Below, piece by piece: positions 19,426-29,999 of a DNA stretch of 48,799 nt. Position 1 is the first letter of the stretch. Each line of letters begins with the position of its first letter. This DNA is from Cellulomonas gelida (GTDB taxonomy: Bacteria; Actinomycetota; Actinomycetes; Actinomycetales; Cellulomonadaceae), in NCBI RefSeq assembly GCF_006538725.1, contig NZ_BJLQ01000028.1:1-48799 (forward strand), read 5' to 3'. The position numbers were made by a program, and so were the translations under genes. Under the pieces are notes generated by a model. The model worked only from the letters and a program-made list of their open reading frames with translations, was not told the DNA's origin and ran no database searches.

Positions 19426-19930
19426 TCATGCCCCCGCAGTCGGACCGTGAGCAGGCGGCTCAGATCTGAGGTCCGCCACGGACACGACGAGCAAGGCCAG
19501 CCGGTCGTCACGTCCCGCACGACGAGCAGGAACGGGCGGTCCAGCCGGACCTCACGAGGTGGCGGCGACCGCCCCCTACGCGCTCGTCTCGCGGCTCCGA
19601 CGAGGATCGCGCCGCTCATGACCGCACGCGCGAGGAGCTTCTCGAACCCCGGCCGCGTCACGGTCACCCACGCGGAGATCTTGTGCCCCACGTCAGTTCG
19701 ACGCACGACGCCGGCGTCCAGGTGCCCATCGACGGTCGCACGCGAGCGCAGGACGAGCCCGGCCCAGTCCGGCACGAGCTGCGCGTGCTCACGATCCGCG
19801 CCCATGGTGCCGTTCGGGATGAGGAATCCTCCGGGGACCCCTCCACCGTGCTCGACGCCCACGACCATGGCCTCGCCTGAGGTGCGAGGCGTCACAAGAA
19901 AGGTCGTGTCGGAGTAGGTGCTGGCGTGCA
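19426..19930 (-). pseudogene. Serpin relic, 5'-truncated and frameshifted
   Basis: On the minus strand a frame reads, N to C, HKISAWVTV then TRPGFEKLLARAV, then SPPPREVRLDRPFLLVVRD and VTTGWP. VRLDRPFLLVV satisfies the PROSITE serpin signature as I recall it, and HKISAWVTV resembles the strand leading to the serpin hinge. After GWP the frame drifts into Cys/Trp-rich sequence, but restoring one C near 19495 gives PLLVVSVADLRSEPP and a stop at 19426-19428 next to the shared terminator, just where a serpin should end. About 170 of the usual 380-420 residues remain, and the hinge lacks the run of small residues needed for inhibition. The N-terminal part (FLVTPRTSGEAMVVGVEHGG) is poorly assignable. 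Confidence 0.55.
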
Positions 19931-19957
19931 GAGGGCCTCGCCCCCGGACGGACGACG

Positions 19958-19997
19958 CAGCGAGGCCCGCACCCTCGTCGGGATGCGGGCCTCGCTG
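19958..19997 (-). terminator. Aconitase terminator
   Basis: A perfect 14-bp stem CAGCGAGGCCCGCA / TGCGGGCCTCGCTG with a 12-nt loop begins 13 nt after the aconitase stop on the minus strand. There is no U tract. Confidence 0.75.
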
Positions 19998-20010
19998 GAT
20001 GCGGCAGTCG

Positions 20011-22758
<2,748 letters not shown>

Positions 22759-22826
22759 GAGGCGGCTCCTTCTGGGGGCGAGTCTGCCGGGGACGGGGTC
22801 CACCGGGACGCAGGGCGTCGACTCCC

Positions 22827-22832
22827 AGCCTA
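22827..22832 (-). promoter_or_regulatory. Candidate acnA -10 box TAGGCT
   Basis: TAGGCT on the minus strand lies about 70 nt before the acnA start and about 20 nt downstream of the palindrome at 22853-22870, which would then overlap the -35 region. Confidence 0.4.
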
Positions 22833-22852
22833 GGACCGGCGCCGACGCGTGA

Positions 22853-22870
22853 TATCTCGACATCAAGATA
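22853..22870. promoter_or_regulatory. MarR-type palindrome in the acnA promoter
   Basis: TATCTCGACATCAAGATA is an 18-bp inverted repeat with 7 of 9 arm positions matching. It is an AT-rich island in this GC-rich window, about 95-112 nt before the acnA start. Length and symmetry fit a MarR-family dimer. The Streptomyces MarR protein TamR is known to control aconitase genes in response to citrate-type ligands, so this is a plausible counterpart; no marR gene is adjacent. Confidence 0.5.
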
Positions 22871-22908
22871 CATGGTCGGGGCGCCCGGCGCACGTCTGAC
22901 GCACGCGA

Positions 22909-22951
22909 GAGGCGCGCGCGACGGACCGTGGTCTCACCTCGCGCGCGCCTC
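22909..22951 (-). terminator. Terminator of the 54-aa protein gene
   Basis: A perfect 13-bp stem GAGGCGCGCGCGA / TCGCGCGCGCCTC with a 17-nt loop begins 11 nt after the stop of the small gene and precedes the acnA promoter. Confidence 0.7.
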
Positions 22952-22962
22952 GGAGGCGCCGA

Positions 22963-23127
22963 TCACGACTTGTCGGCGGCCTCCGCCGCTTCGGCGGCCT
23001 TCCGCTCGGCCTCGACCGCGCGCTGGTGCGCGCGCTGGTCGTACTCAGGCGTGCCCTGCTTGAACAGCTCCTCGGTCGCGTGACGACGCGCCTCGGCCAG
23101 CTTGTGCGCCGCGTCCTGCTCGCTCAT
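22963..23127 (-). CDS. Small charged helical protein, function unknown
   Basis: A 54-aa protein, MSEQDAAHKLAEARRHATEE followed by a KQGTPEYDQRAHQRAVEAERK segment and an Ala/Glu-rich tail ending in DKS. It is strongly helical and charged, with no Cys, no membrane segment and no signal peptide. The ATG has an AGAGAGGA ribosome site 7 nt away. A TAGCGT -10 box lies about 60 nt upstream and its own terminator follows, so it is an independent gene rather than a chance frame. I do not recognise a named family. Confidence 0.6.
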   Translation of the reverse strand: MSEQDAAHKLAEARRHATEELFKQGTPEYDQRAHQRAVEAERKAAEAAEAADKS

Positions 23128-23185
23128 GGAGGTTCCTCTCTCGCTCGTCGCCCGCCGCGCCACCGTCGGGCGGGCCCGTCACCCC

Positions 23186-23191
23186 ACGCTA
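23186..23191 (-). promoter_or_regulatory. -10 box TAGCGT for the 54-aa protein gene
   Basis: TAGCGT on the minus strand would give a leader of about 50 nt that contains the AGAGAGGA ribosome site. Confidence 0.4.
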
Positions 23192-23213
23192 GGCGCGCCT
23201 GGCCGCGCGTGCA

Positions 23214-23237
23214 CGGCAGTCGCGACCGCGACTGCCG
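23214..23237 (-). terminator. Terminator of the methyltransferase gene
   Basis: A perfect 10-bp stem CGGCAGTCGC / GCGACTGCCG closes a GACC tetraloop about 70 nt after the methyltransferase stop on the minus strand. Confidence 0.65.
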
Positions 23238-23306
23238 CCTGGCGGACGCGTCGTCGTCCCGGCATCGTCACGCACGCCGTCCGGCTCCCCGAACCGCACC
23301 GACGGA

Positions 23307-24557
23307 TCATCGTGCGAACGTCGCGACGGCCTCGACGTGATGCGTCATGGGGAACAGGTCGTACCCGTCGACCTCGACCAGCTCGTAGCCGGCCGACGCG
23401 AGCAGCGCGACGTCCCGCCCGAGCGCGGCCGGGTCGCACGCGACGTAGACGAGCCGTTCGGGGCGCAGCGAGCTGACGGCCTCGAGCACGCGCCGGCCGG
23501 CACCCGCGCGCGGCGGGTCGAGCACGACCACGTCCGCGTGCACCACGTCCGACGACGCGTCCTGCTCGCCCGAGAGCACGCGCGCCACGTCGCCCGCGTG
23601 CAGCTCGACGTTCGTGCGGTCGTGCAGGTTGCGCCGCGCGTCACGCACCGCGCGGGCATCGCCCTCGACGGAGACCACCTCGCCCGACGGCCCGACCGCG
23701 TCGGCCAGCGCGGCGGTGAACAGCCCCGAGCCCGAGTACAGGTCGAGCACCGTGGCGCCCGCGACGTCGCCGATCCCGCGCAGCACCGCGCTCACGAGCG
23801 TCGCGGGGGCCTCGCGGTGCACCTGCCAGAACCCCGCGGCCGCGACGCGGTAGGAACGCTCGACGCCGTCGGCGACCACGACCTCACGCACCGACGTGCG
23901 TGCGTTGGGCCGCGTGTCGGGGCGACGGCGGGCGAGGTCGAACGGCACGCCGTCAACGAGGACGAGAGGCCGGTCGCCGCCCACGGGCGCCACCGCCTCG
24001 AGGCGCGCACCCACGGGCCAGCGCCGTGAGAACAGGTCCAGCTCGGCGATGTCCTCGACCGCGAGCGGCATGCCCTCGAGTGCCGTCACGTCGTGCGACC
24101 GGTGGCCCCGCATGCCCGCACGTCCCTGCGCGTCGGTCACGAGGTCGATGCGCGTCCGCCAGGCCAGTCCCCCGCGCTCGTCGTCGCCCGGCGCGGCGTG
24201 CACGACCACGTCGCGCTCGACGCGTCCGAGTCGCTGCAGCTGCTCGCGCAGCACCGCGGCCTTCCAGGCCCGCTGCGCCGGCAGGGCGACGTGCGCGAGC
24301 TCTCCCCCGCCGACGCCACCCGGGCCGGCGGCCGGCCACGCGCTCGGCACGCGGTCCGGCGACGCCTCGAGCACCTCGACGGCGTCGGCGCGCCAGAACT
24401 TCGCGTCCGGCCCGGCGTCGGTCAGGACCGCACGGACCCGCTCGCCGGGCAGCGTGTGACGCACGAACACGACGCGCCCGTCATGACGGGCGACGCAGTG
24501 ACCGCCGTGCGCGACGGGACCGATCTCGAGCTCCACGAGCTCCGGGGACTCAGCCAC
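23307..24557 (-). CDS. TrmA/RumA-family RNA m5U methyltransferase with TRAM domain
   Basis: A 416-aa SAM-dependent RNA methyltransferase. An N-terminal TRAM-like barrel (about 6-60, LVELEIGPVAHGGHCVARHD) precedes a central domain and the Rossmann fold with VLDLYSGSGLFTAALADAVG. The catalytic motifs are VVLDPPRAGAG and Cys374 in VYVACDPAALGRD, with PMTHHVEAVA at the end. The cysteine cluster that holds the iron-sulfur centre in E. coli RlmD is not seen. It is probably the ortholog of mycobacterial Rv2689c; the target uridine (tRNA or 23S rRNA) is not decided. GTG 24557 overlaps the end of the upstream permease by 8 nt, so the two are probably co-transcribed. Confidence 0.88.
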   Translation of the reverse strand: MAESPELVELEIGPVAHGGHCVARHDGRVVFVRHTLPGERVRAVLTDAGPDAKFWRADAVEVLEASPDRVPSAWPAAGPGGVGGGELAHVALPAQRAWKAAVLREQLQRLGRVERDVVVHAAPGDDERGGLAWRTRIDLVTDAQGRAGMRGHRSHDVTALEGMPLAVEDIAELDLFSRRWPVGARLEAVAPVGGDRPLVLVDGVPFDLARRRPDTRPNARTSVREVVVADGVERSYRVAAAGFWQVHREAPATLVSAVLRGIGDVAGATVLDLYSGSGLFTAALADAVGPSGEVVSVEGDARAVRDARRNLHDRTNVELHAGDVARVLSGEQDASSDVVHADVVVLDPPRAGAGRRVLEAVSSLRPERLVYVACDPAALGRDVALLASAGYELVEVDGYDLFPMTHHVEAVATFAR

Positions 24558-26550
24558 GGGGCAACGTCCGGCGCACGTGGTCCTCGAGGCCCGTCTGCCC
24601 CTCGGACGACGCGAGCTGCCACGGCACCGACGCGACGACGACGCCCGGGGTGAACAGCAGCCTCCCCTTGAGGCGCAGCGCGCTCTGGTTGTGCAGCAGC
24701 TGTTCCCACCAATGACCCACGACATACTCCGGGATGTAGACGACGACGAGATCCCGAGGGCTGTCCCTGCGGATCGAGCGGACGTACTGCAGCACCGGCC
24801 GGGTGATCTCCCGGAACGGCGAGTCGAGCACCCGAAGCGGCACCGGCAGGTCCATCGCGTCCCACTCGGCGAGCAGACGCGCGACGTCGTCCTCGTCGAC
24901 GCCCACCGTGACGGCCTCGAGCACCTGCGGGCGTGCCGCCCGCGCGTACGCGATCGCGCGCATCGTCGGCCGGTGCAGGTGCGAGACGAGGACGATCGCG
25001 TGGACCCGGCTCGGCAGGGCGCGCGCCGCGGCGGCGTCGGCACCGAGGGCGAGCTCGCGGCGCACGGTCACGTAGTGCCGGTGGATCGCCTGCATGAGCA
25101 CGAAGACCACGATCATCGCGAGGATCGCGATCCACGCGCCGTGCGTGAACTTGGTGATGAGCACGACGACGAGCACGGTGGCCGTCATGCCGAGACCGAT
25201 CGCGTTGACGACGCGCGAGCGCTTCATGCGCGAGCGGGCACCCGGGTTCGGCTCGGTGCGCAGCTCGCGGGTCCAGTGCCGCACCATGCCGAGCTGGCTG
25301 AGCGTGAATGAGACGAAGACGCCGACGATGTAGAGCTGGATCAGTCGCGTGACCTCGGCGTCGAACGCCCAGATGAGCCCGATCGCGACGACCGCCAGCG
25401 TGATGATGCCGTTCGAGAACGCCAGACGGTCGCCGCGCGTGTGGAGCTGACGCGGCAGGTAGCCGTCACGCGCGAGGATCGAGCCGAGCACCGGGAACCC
25501 GTTGAACGCCGTGTTGGCTGCGAGCACCAGGATCAGACCGGTCACGATCGAGACGACCGCGACCAGCACCGGGAGCCCGTCGAAGACCGCGGACGCGATC
25601 TGGGCGATCACGGGGTGCTGCTCGTAGTCCGGCCCCACCGGCACGCCGTCCTGCAGGAGCTGCTCGTGCGGACGGTCCGCGAACTTCACCCCGGTGGCGC
25701 GGGCGAGCATGAGGATCGACATGATCATCACGATCGAGAGCGTCCCCAGCAGCGCGAGGGTCGTCGCGGCGTTCTTCGACTTCGGCTTGCGGAACGCGGG
25801 CACGCCGTTGCTGATCGCCTCGACACCCGTGAGCGCGGCGCAGCCGGACGCGAACGAGCGCAGGATCAGGAAGAAGCCGACCAGTCCCACGAGGCCCTGC
25901 TCGAACCCCGCCTCGGGCGCGACCTCCAGCTCGGCGCTCTCGGCCATCGGCAACGTGCCCAGCGCGTACCGGACGCTGCCGAACACCGCGATCAGTCCGA
26001 TCGCGAGCATGAAGAGGTACACGGGCACCGCGAAGGCCCTGCCCGACTCCTTGACGCCGCGCAGGTTGACGAGCGTCAGCAGCACCACGAGCGCGATCGC
26101 GAACGGCGCCTCGTGGCCGCGCAGCGCGGGGAACGCCGCGGCCGCGTACTGCGCCCCCGAGGAGATCGAGACCGCGACGGTCAGGATGTAGTCGACGAGC
26201 AGCGCACTCGCCACGGTCACGCCCGCGTTGGGCCCCAGGTTGACGGTCGCGACCTCGTAGTCGCCGCCGCCCGAGGGGTACGCGTGGACGTTCTGGCGGT
26301 AGCTCGCGACCACCGTGAGCATGACGATGGCCACCGCCAGGCCCACCCAGGGCGAGATCACCAGCGCGGACATCCCCGCCAGCGAGAGCGTCAGCAGGAT
26401 CTCGTCGGGCGCGTAGGCCACCGACGACAACGCGTCCGAGGCGAAGACCGGCAGGGCGATCCGTTTGGGCAGGAGCGTATGGCCGAGCCTGTCGCTCCGG
26501 ACCGGACGTCCGAGCAGCAGTCTCTTGGCGGCATCCGACAGGTCCGACAC
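24550..26550 (-). CDS. KimA-like APC-superfamily potassium permease
   Basis: A 666-aa permease with about 12 membrane segments (about 30-450) and a soluble C-terminal domain of about 190 residues. Diagnostic segments are FASDALSSVAYAPDEILL, YPSGGGDYEVATVNLG, SALLVDYILTVAVSIS, SGCAALTGVEAISNGVPAF and VLAANTAFNGFPVLGSILARD. These agree closely, from memory, with Bacillus KimA (YdaO), a high-affinity K+ importer governed by c-di-AMP, rather than with amino-acid carriers. The soluble tail (VHAIVLVSHLHRPTMRAIAY) is USP-like, as in KimA. GTG 26550 follows a TACGAT box by 8 nt. It is divergent from two RCK genes, suggesting one potassium-homeostasis module. Annotators often call it an amino-acid permease. 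Confidence 0.8.
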   Translation of the reverse strand: MSDLSDAAKRLLLGRPVRSDRLGHTLLPKRIALPVFASDALSSVAYAPDEILLTLSLAGMSALVISPWVGLAVAIVMLTVVASYRQNVHAYPSGGGDYEVATVNLGPNAGVTVASALLVDYILTVAVSISSGAQYAAAAFPALRGHEAPFAIALVVLLTLVNLRGVKESGRAFAVPVYLFMLAIGLIAVFGSVRYALGTLPMAESAELEVAPEAGFEQGLVGLVGFFLILRSFASGCAALTGVEAISNGVPAFRKPKSKNAATTLALLGTLSIVMIMSILMLARATGVKFADRPHEQLLQDGVPVGPDYEQHPVIAQIASAVFDGLPVLVAVVSIVTGLILVLAANTAFNGFPVLGSILARDGYLPRQLHTRGDRLAFSNGIITLAVVAIGLIWAFDAEVTRLIQLYIVGVFVSFTLSQLGMVRHWTRELRTEPNPGARSRMKRSRVVNAIGLGMTATVLVVVLITKFTHGAWIAILAMIVVFVLMQAIHRHYVTVRRELALGADAAAARALPSRVHAIVLVSHLHRPTMRAIAYARAARPQVLEAVTVGVDEDDVARLLAEWDAMDLPVPLRVLDSPFREITRPVLQYVRSIRRDSPRDLVVVYIPEYVVGHWWEQLLHNQSALRLKGRLLFTPGVVVASVPWQLASSEGQTGLEDHVRRTLPRG

Positions 26551-26558
26551 GATGCCCC

Positions 26559-26564
26559 ATCGTA
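26559..26564 (-). promoter_or_regulatory. -10 box TACGAT, leaderless start of the permease
   Basis: TACGAT on the minus strand ends 8 nt before the GTG at 26550. The opposite promoter for the RCK pair begins 120 bp away. Confidence 0.55.
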
Positions 26565-26683
26565 GGCGGCTGCGCGGCCCGCCGCGTGCCACCCCGCGGG
26601 CGAGCTCGCCGAGCAGGTGGCGGACCCCATCGGCGCGGCTGCGGCGGACGGGCGCCCTGTCTGCAGCGCGTCGCGCCGGGGTA

Positions 26684-26689
26684 TAGCGT
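26684..26689 (+). promoter_or_regulatory. -10 box TAGCGT, leaderless start of the first RCK gene
   Basis: TAGCGT (within GTATAGCGTGG) ends 8 nt before the GTG at 26698, with no ribosome binding site. Confidence 0.5.
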
Positions 26690-26697
26690 GGCGCGCT

Positions 26698-27363
26698 GTG
26701 CACTTCGTCATCATGGGCTGCGGCCGCGTCGGCGCGAGTCTCGCGCAGACCCTCGAGGAGCACGGCCACTCCGTCGCCGTGATCGACCAGAACCCCGAGG
26801 CCTTCCGCCGCCTGACCGGCGGCTTCTCGGGGCACAAGGTCACCGGCCTCGGCTTCGACCGTGACACCCTCATCAAGGCCGGGATCGACGACGCCTACGG
26901 CTTCGCCGCGGTCGCCGACGGCGACAACTCGAACATCCTCGCCGCGCGCGTCGCGCGCGAGACCTACGGGATCGAGAACGTCGTCGCGCGCATCTACGAC
27001 CCGCACCGCGCCGAGATCTACCAGCGGCTGGGCATCCCCACGGTCGCGACCGTGCGCTGGACGGCGCACCAGGTGCTGCGTCGGCTGCTCCCGCTGGGCG
27101 CGACCGACGAGTACCGCGACCCGTCGGGCCAGCTGACGCTCGTGCAGGTCGACGTCCACGCGGGTTGGGTCGGACGCCCCGTGTCCGCACTCGAGACCGC
27201 CGCGGGCGTCCGGGTCGTGTACCTGTCGCGCTACGGCGACGGTGTCCTGGCCGATGCACGCACGGTGCTGCAGGAGAACGACGTCGTGCACGTCATGGCC
27301 CGGGTCGACGAGCTCCCCGTCGTCGAGCGCGTGCTGACCGCTGAGCCGGAGGTGACCGCATGA
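26698..27363 (+). CDS. ceoB: TrkA-type RCK potassium regulatory protein (CeoB-like)
   Basis: A 221-aa cytosolic RCK protein. An N-terminal nucleotide-binding Rossmann domain (TrkA-N) starts VHFVIMGCGRVGASLAQTL with GxGxxG and the acidic residue at the end of strand 2 (VAVIDQNPE). A TrkA-C ligand-binding domain fills about 135-215. GTG 26698 is preferred because the -10 box lies 8 nt upstream; the ATG six codons later would cut strand 1. It is coupled to the next gene by an ATGA overlap. In mycobacteria this pair is ceoB-ceoC (Rv2691-Rv2692). No TrkH/TrkG membrane subunit is nearby, but a KimA-like permease is divergent. Confidence 0.88.
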   Translation: MHFVIMGCGRVGASLAQTLEEHGHSVAVIDQNPEAFRRLTGGFSGHKVTGLGFDRDTLIKAGIDDAYGFAAVADGDNSNILAARVARETYGIENVVARIYDPHRAEIYQRLGIPTVATVRWTAHQVLRRLLPLGATDEYRDPSGQLTLVQVDVHAGWVGRPVSALETAAGVRVVYLSRYGDGVLADARTVLQENDVVHVMARVDELPVVERVLTAEPEVTA

Positions 27364-28085
27364 GGGTCGTGATCGCCGGAGCGGGCTCGGTCGGCCGCTC
27401 GATCGCCCGCGAGCTGCTCGCGCACGACCACGAGGTCACCCTCGTCGACCGGCAGCCGACCGCCATGCGCGTCGCGCAGGTGGCCGAGGCCGACTGGCTG
27501 CTCGCCGACGCGTGCGAGCTGCCGACGCTGCGCGAGGCGCGCGCCGACGAGTGCGACGTCATGGTCGCCGCGACGGGTGACGACAAGGCGAACCTCGTCA
27601 TCTCGCTGCTCGCGAAGACGGAGTTCGGGGTCCCGCGCACCGTCGCGCGCGTCAACAACCCGAAGAACGAGTGGATGTTCGACGAGGCGTGGGGCGTGGA
27701 CGTGGCCGTCTCGACGCCCCGGATCATGACCGCGATGGTCGAGGAGGCCGTCGCGGTCGGCGACCTCGTGCGCATCTTCACGTTCCACCAGTCGGGCGCG
27801 GACATCCTGGAGATCACGCTCCCGGAGGACGCCCCGCTCGTGGGCGTGCGCGTCGGTCAGGTCGCCTGGCCCGCCGAGGTGGTGCTGGCCTGCATCGTGC
27901 GCGACGGACGTCCGATCGCGCCCAGCATCGACGACACGCTCGAGGGCCGCGACGAGCTCCTCTTCGTGACGAGCAGCCAGGCCGACGAGGGCGCGCTGGA
28001 CGCGATCCTCACGGGTGCGAAGGGGACTCCTGCGGCTCCTGCTCCTGCCGGCGCACCCGGGTCGGACGCACCAGCACCCAGCTGA
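27360..28085 (+). CDS. ceoC: TrkA-type RCK potassium regulatory protein (CeoC-like)
   Basis: A 241-aa second RCK protein: TrkA-N with MRVVIAGAGSVGRSIARELL and the strand-2 acid in VTLVDRQPT (residues 1-125), then TrkA-C (about 140-220, ILEITLPEDAPLVGVRVGQV). It starts inside the stop of the first RCK gene (ATGA), so equal amounts and a hetero-octameric ring are plausible. The last 25 residues are Ala/Pro-rich and unconserved. They are encoded in a 77-bp stretch that overlaps the end of the convergent DUF3159 gene. Confidence 0.88.
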   Translation: MRVVIAGAGSVGRSIARELLAHDHEVTLVDRQPTAMRVAQVAEADWLLADACELPTLREARADECDVMVAATGDDKANLVISLLAKTEFGVPRTVARVNNPKNEWMFDEAWGVDVAVSTPRIMTAMVEEAVAVGDLVRIFTFHQSGADILEITLPEDAPLVGVRVGQVAWPAEVVLACIVRDGRPIAPSIDDTLEGRDELLFVTSSQADEGALDAILTGAKGTPAAPAPAGAPGSDAPAPS

Positions 28086-28755
28086 TCCACAGCGCCAGCG
28101 CGGTCAGTGGTACGCCCATCGCGAGCTTGGCCGTGCCGAGCCACGCGACGTCGTCGCGGAAGTACAGCGGGAGCTGTACCGCCAGGCGCAGCGCGAACAT
28201 CGCGACCCACGGCACCGTGGCCCACGTGTAGACCCGGCGCAGCTCGCGGTCGTCGTGCCACGCCACGGCGTTGCGCCACGACCCCCCGCCGAGCGGGCCG
28301 TCGTGCGCGAACAGACCCATGATGAGCCCCACCAGCGGCCAGCCGACGAGGATCGTCAGGAGCGTCCCCGCCAGGTAGGCGCCGTTGATGACGAGCCCGT
28401 ACGCGAAATAGTCGCTCGCCTCACCCGTGCGCCAGGCCCAGACGACGCCGATCCCGACCCCGATGACACCCGACAGCGCCTGCGTGACCGGTGTGCGCTG
28501 CATGAGCCTGACGACCACCGCGACCAGCGCGGCGGCCCCGGCCGCGACCAGGGCCGGCGTCAGCCGCTGCCCGGCCGCGAGGTACACGACGACGAACAGC
28601 AGCCCGGGCGCGACCGACTCGACGACACCGCGCACGCCGCCGATCGCGTCGGACGCGGAGAACGTCTCCCCCGTCAGTGCGCGCATGCCGCGCGCGGCGT
28701 CGGCGTCGTGCCCGCGCGCTGCGTCGTCGGGCGCGCTCACGTCGCGCTCACTCAC
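28009..28755 (-). CDS. DUF3159 membrane protein
   Basis: A 248-aa integral membrane protein of the actinobacterial DUF3159 family, with no known function. After a disordered acidic N-terminus (1-28), hydrophobic segments lie at about 48-66, 69-86, 96-108, 121-145, 183-200 and 213-232. The family segment TGETFSASDAIGGVRGVVESVAPG is clear. The GTG start at 28755 overlaps the end of the OB-fold gene (stop 28748-28750), so it is the last gene of the DUF3710/OB-fold/DUF3159 operon. Its 3' end runs 77 bp into the end of ceoC on the other strand. Ortholog of mycobacterial Rv2693c by position. Confidence 0.82.
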   Translation of the reverse strand: MSERDVSAPDDAARGHDADAARGMRALTGETFSASDAIGGVRGVVESVAPGLLFVVVYLAAGQRLTPALVAAGAAALVAVVVRLMQRTPVTQALSGVIGVGIGVVWAWRTGEASDYFAYGLVINGAYLAGTLLTILVGWPLVGLIMGLFAHDGPLGGGSWRNAVAWHDDRELRRVYTWATVPWVAMFALRLAVQLPLYFRDDVAWLGTAKLAMGVPLTALALWISWVLVRPTRVRRQEQEPQESPSHP

Positions 28756-29116
28756 CGGGCCGCGGACGCAGCTCGTAGCGGGGGTTGAAGATCGTGCGGC
28801 GGCCCTCGATGAGGCACACCATGCCGTCCGCGGTCAGCCGCCGGCCGGGCACGATGCCGGCGATCTCGCGGCGACCGAGCCAGACGAGCGAGAGCGACCC
28901 GCTGCCGTCGTACAGCTCCGCCTCGAGCGCAGGGACGCCCTCGCGCGGTCGGAACGTGACCGAGCGCAGCACGCCGCTCACCTTCACGCGCTTGCGCACC
29001 GGAGCGTTCTCGACCGTGGTGCACCCGATCGAGCGCCCGGCCTCGACGCGCTCCTCCGCCGCCTCGACCTCGGCCTGCGAGGCCGAGAGCGAGCGCAGGA
29101 CCTCCTTGAGGCTCAT
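28748..29116 (-). CDS. OB-fold nucleic-acid-binding protein
   Basis: A 122-aa small protein with a predicted helix at 1-25 and a single OB-fold (about 35-118), seen in VRKRVKVSGVLRSVTFRP, ALEAELYDGSGSLSLVWLG and VPGRRLTADGMVCLIEGR. The pattern resembles the tRNA-anticodon/RecG-wedge type of OB domain. It is joined to DUF3710 upstream by an ATGA overlap (29113-29116) and to DUF3159 downstream by an overlap. It is equivalent to mycobacterial Rv2694c. Its nucleic-acid ligand is not known. Confidence 0.82.
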   Translation of the reverse strand: MSLKEVLRSLSASQAEVEAAEERVEAGRSIGCTTVENAPVRKRVKVSGVLRSVTFRPREGVPALEAELYDGSGSLSLVWLGRREIAGIVPGRRLTADGMVCLIEGRRTIFNPRYELRPRPGE

Positions 29117-29886
29117 CGCGTCTCCGTGATCTCCGGACCGCGCGTCAGCGGGTCGAACTCGAGCTCGGGCGCGGGCGCGTCCTGCTCCTGCGCCGCGTCC
29201 TCGGCGGGTGCGGCGTCCGGGCGCCCGGGCAGGGTCAGGGCGAGCAGGTCGCGCGGGGGCCGGGCCTCGGTGCCGCGCACGACGACGACCTCGCCGAAGA
29301 CGCGCTCGAGCACCTGCGCCGCACCGGGCTCGACCGCGGCGCGGCCCGTGATCACCCCGCGCAGGAACCAGCGCGGGCCGTCGAAGCCCAGGAAGCGTGC
29401 GGGACGGTGCCCGGTACGCCCCTCGGGGGTGCGCGCGGGGAGCCGGGCGAGCAGCTCGCGCCCGAACGGTCCCGGCAGGTCGTCGGCCGAGCCGCCCTGC
29501 GCGACCACCGACTGCTGGATCTCCTCGCGGATCTCGTCCCAGATCCCCTCGGAACGCGGTGCCGCGTAGGCCTGGAGCTGCAGCGTCGAGCCGTCGATCG
29601 TGACCGCGGCCGCCGACACGGCGTTCGTCGCCTTGTCGATCTCCATGCGCAGCTCCATGCCCGGCACACCGGGCAGCCGCAGCGCACCCAGGTCGAGACG
29701 CGAGAGCGTGGTCGCGGCGTCGTCATCGACGTCCCAGGGCCCACGCCCCGTCACGACCGCCGCCGAGGCAGGCTCGTCCTGCGTCGAGGCGGTGTCGGAC
29801 GCGAGCTCGTCGTCGAGGCTCGCGACCTCCTCGTCGACCGTCGTGGGCTCGCTGTCGCCCTGGGGACGGCGCCGGAAAATCGCCAC
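29113..29886 (-). CDS. DUF3710 family protein
   Basis: A 257-aa soluble protein of the actinobacterial DUF3710 family, function unknown. An acidic Ser/Asp-rich N-terminus (10-55) precedes the conserved core (about 55-215) with RGPWDVDD, the acidic LRLPGVPGMELRMEID strand and GPRWFLRGVITGRAA. The C-terminal 40 residues are acidic and low complexity. GTG 29886 has an AGGAGGAG ribosome site 6 nt upstream, among the strongest in the window, so the unit should be well translated. It heads the DUF3710, OB-fold, DUF3159 operon; dut lies 113 bp upstream on the same strand. Confidence 0.83.
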   Translation of the reverse strand: MAIFRRRPQGDSEPTTVDEEVASLDDELASDTASTQDEPASAAVVTGRGPWDVDDDAATTLSRLDLGALRLPGVPGMELRMEIDKATNAVSAAAVTIDGSTLQLQAYAAPRSEGIWDEIREEIQQSVVAQGGSADDLPGPFGRELLARLPARTPEGRTGHRPARFLGFDGPRWFLRGVITGRAAVEPGAAQVLERVFGEVVVVRGTEARPPRDLLALTLPGRPDAAPAEDAAQEQDAPAPELEFDPLTRGPEITETR

Positions 29887-29999
29887 GTGTCACTCCTCCT
29901 CGGGTGCATCCCGCACCCGTCGCACGCCCGCGCCCCAACGGCAGCAGGCAGCCAGTACTTCGCTGCTGATTCGACAGTAGCCCGCGTGGGGCCGCGGAC

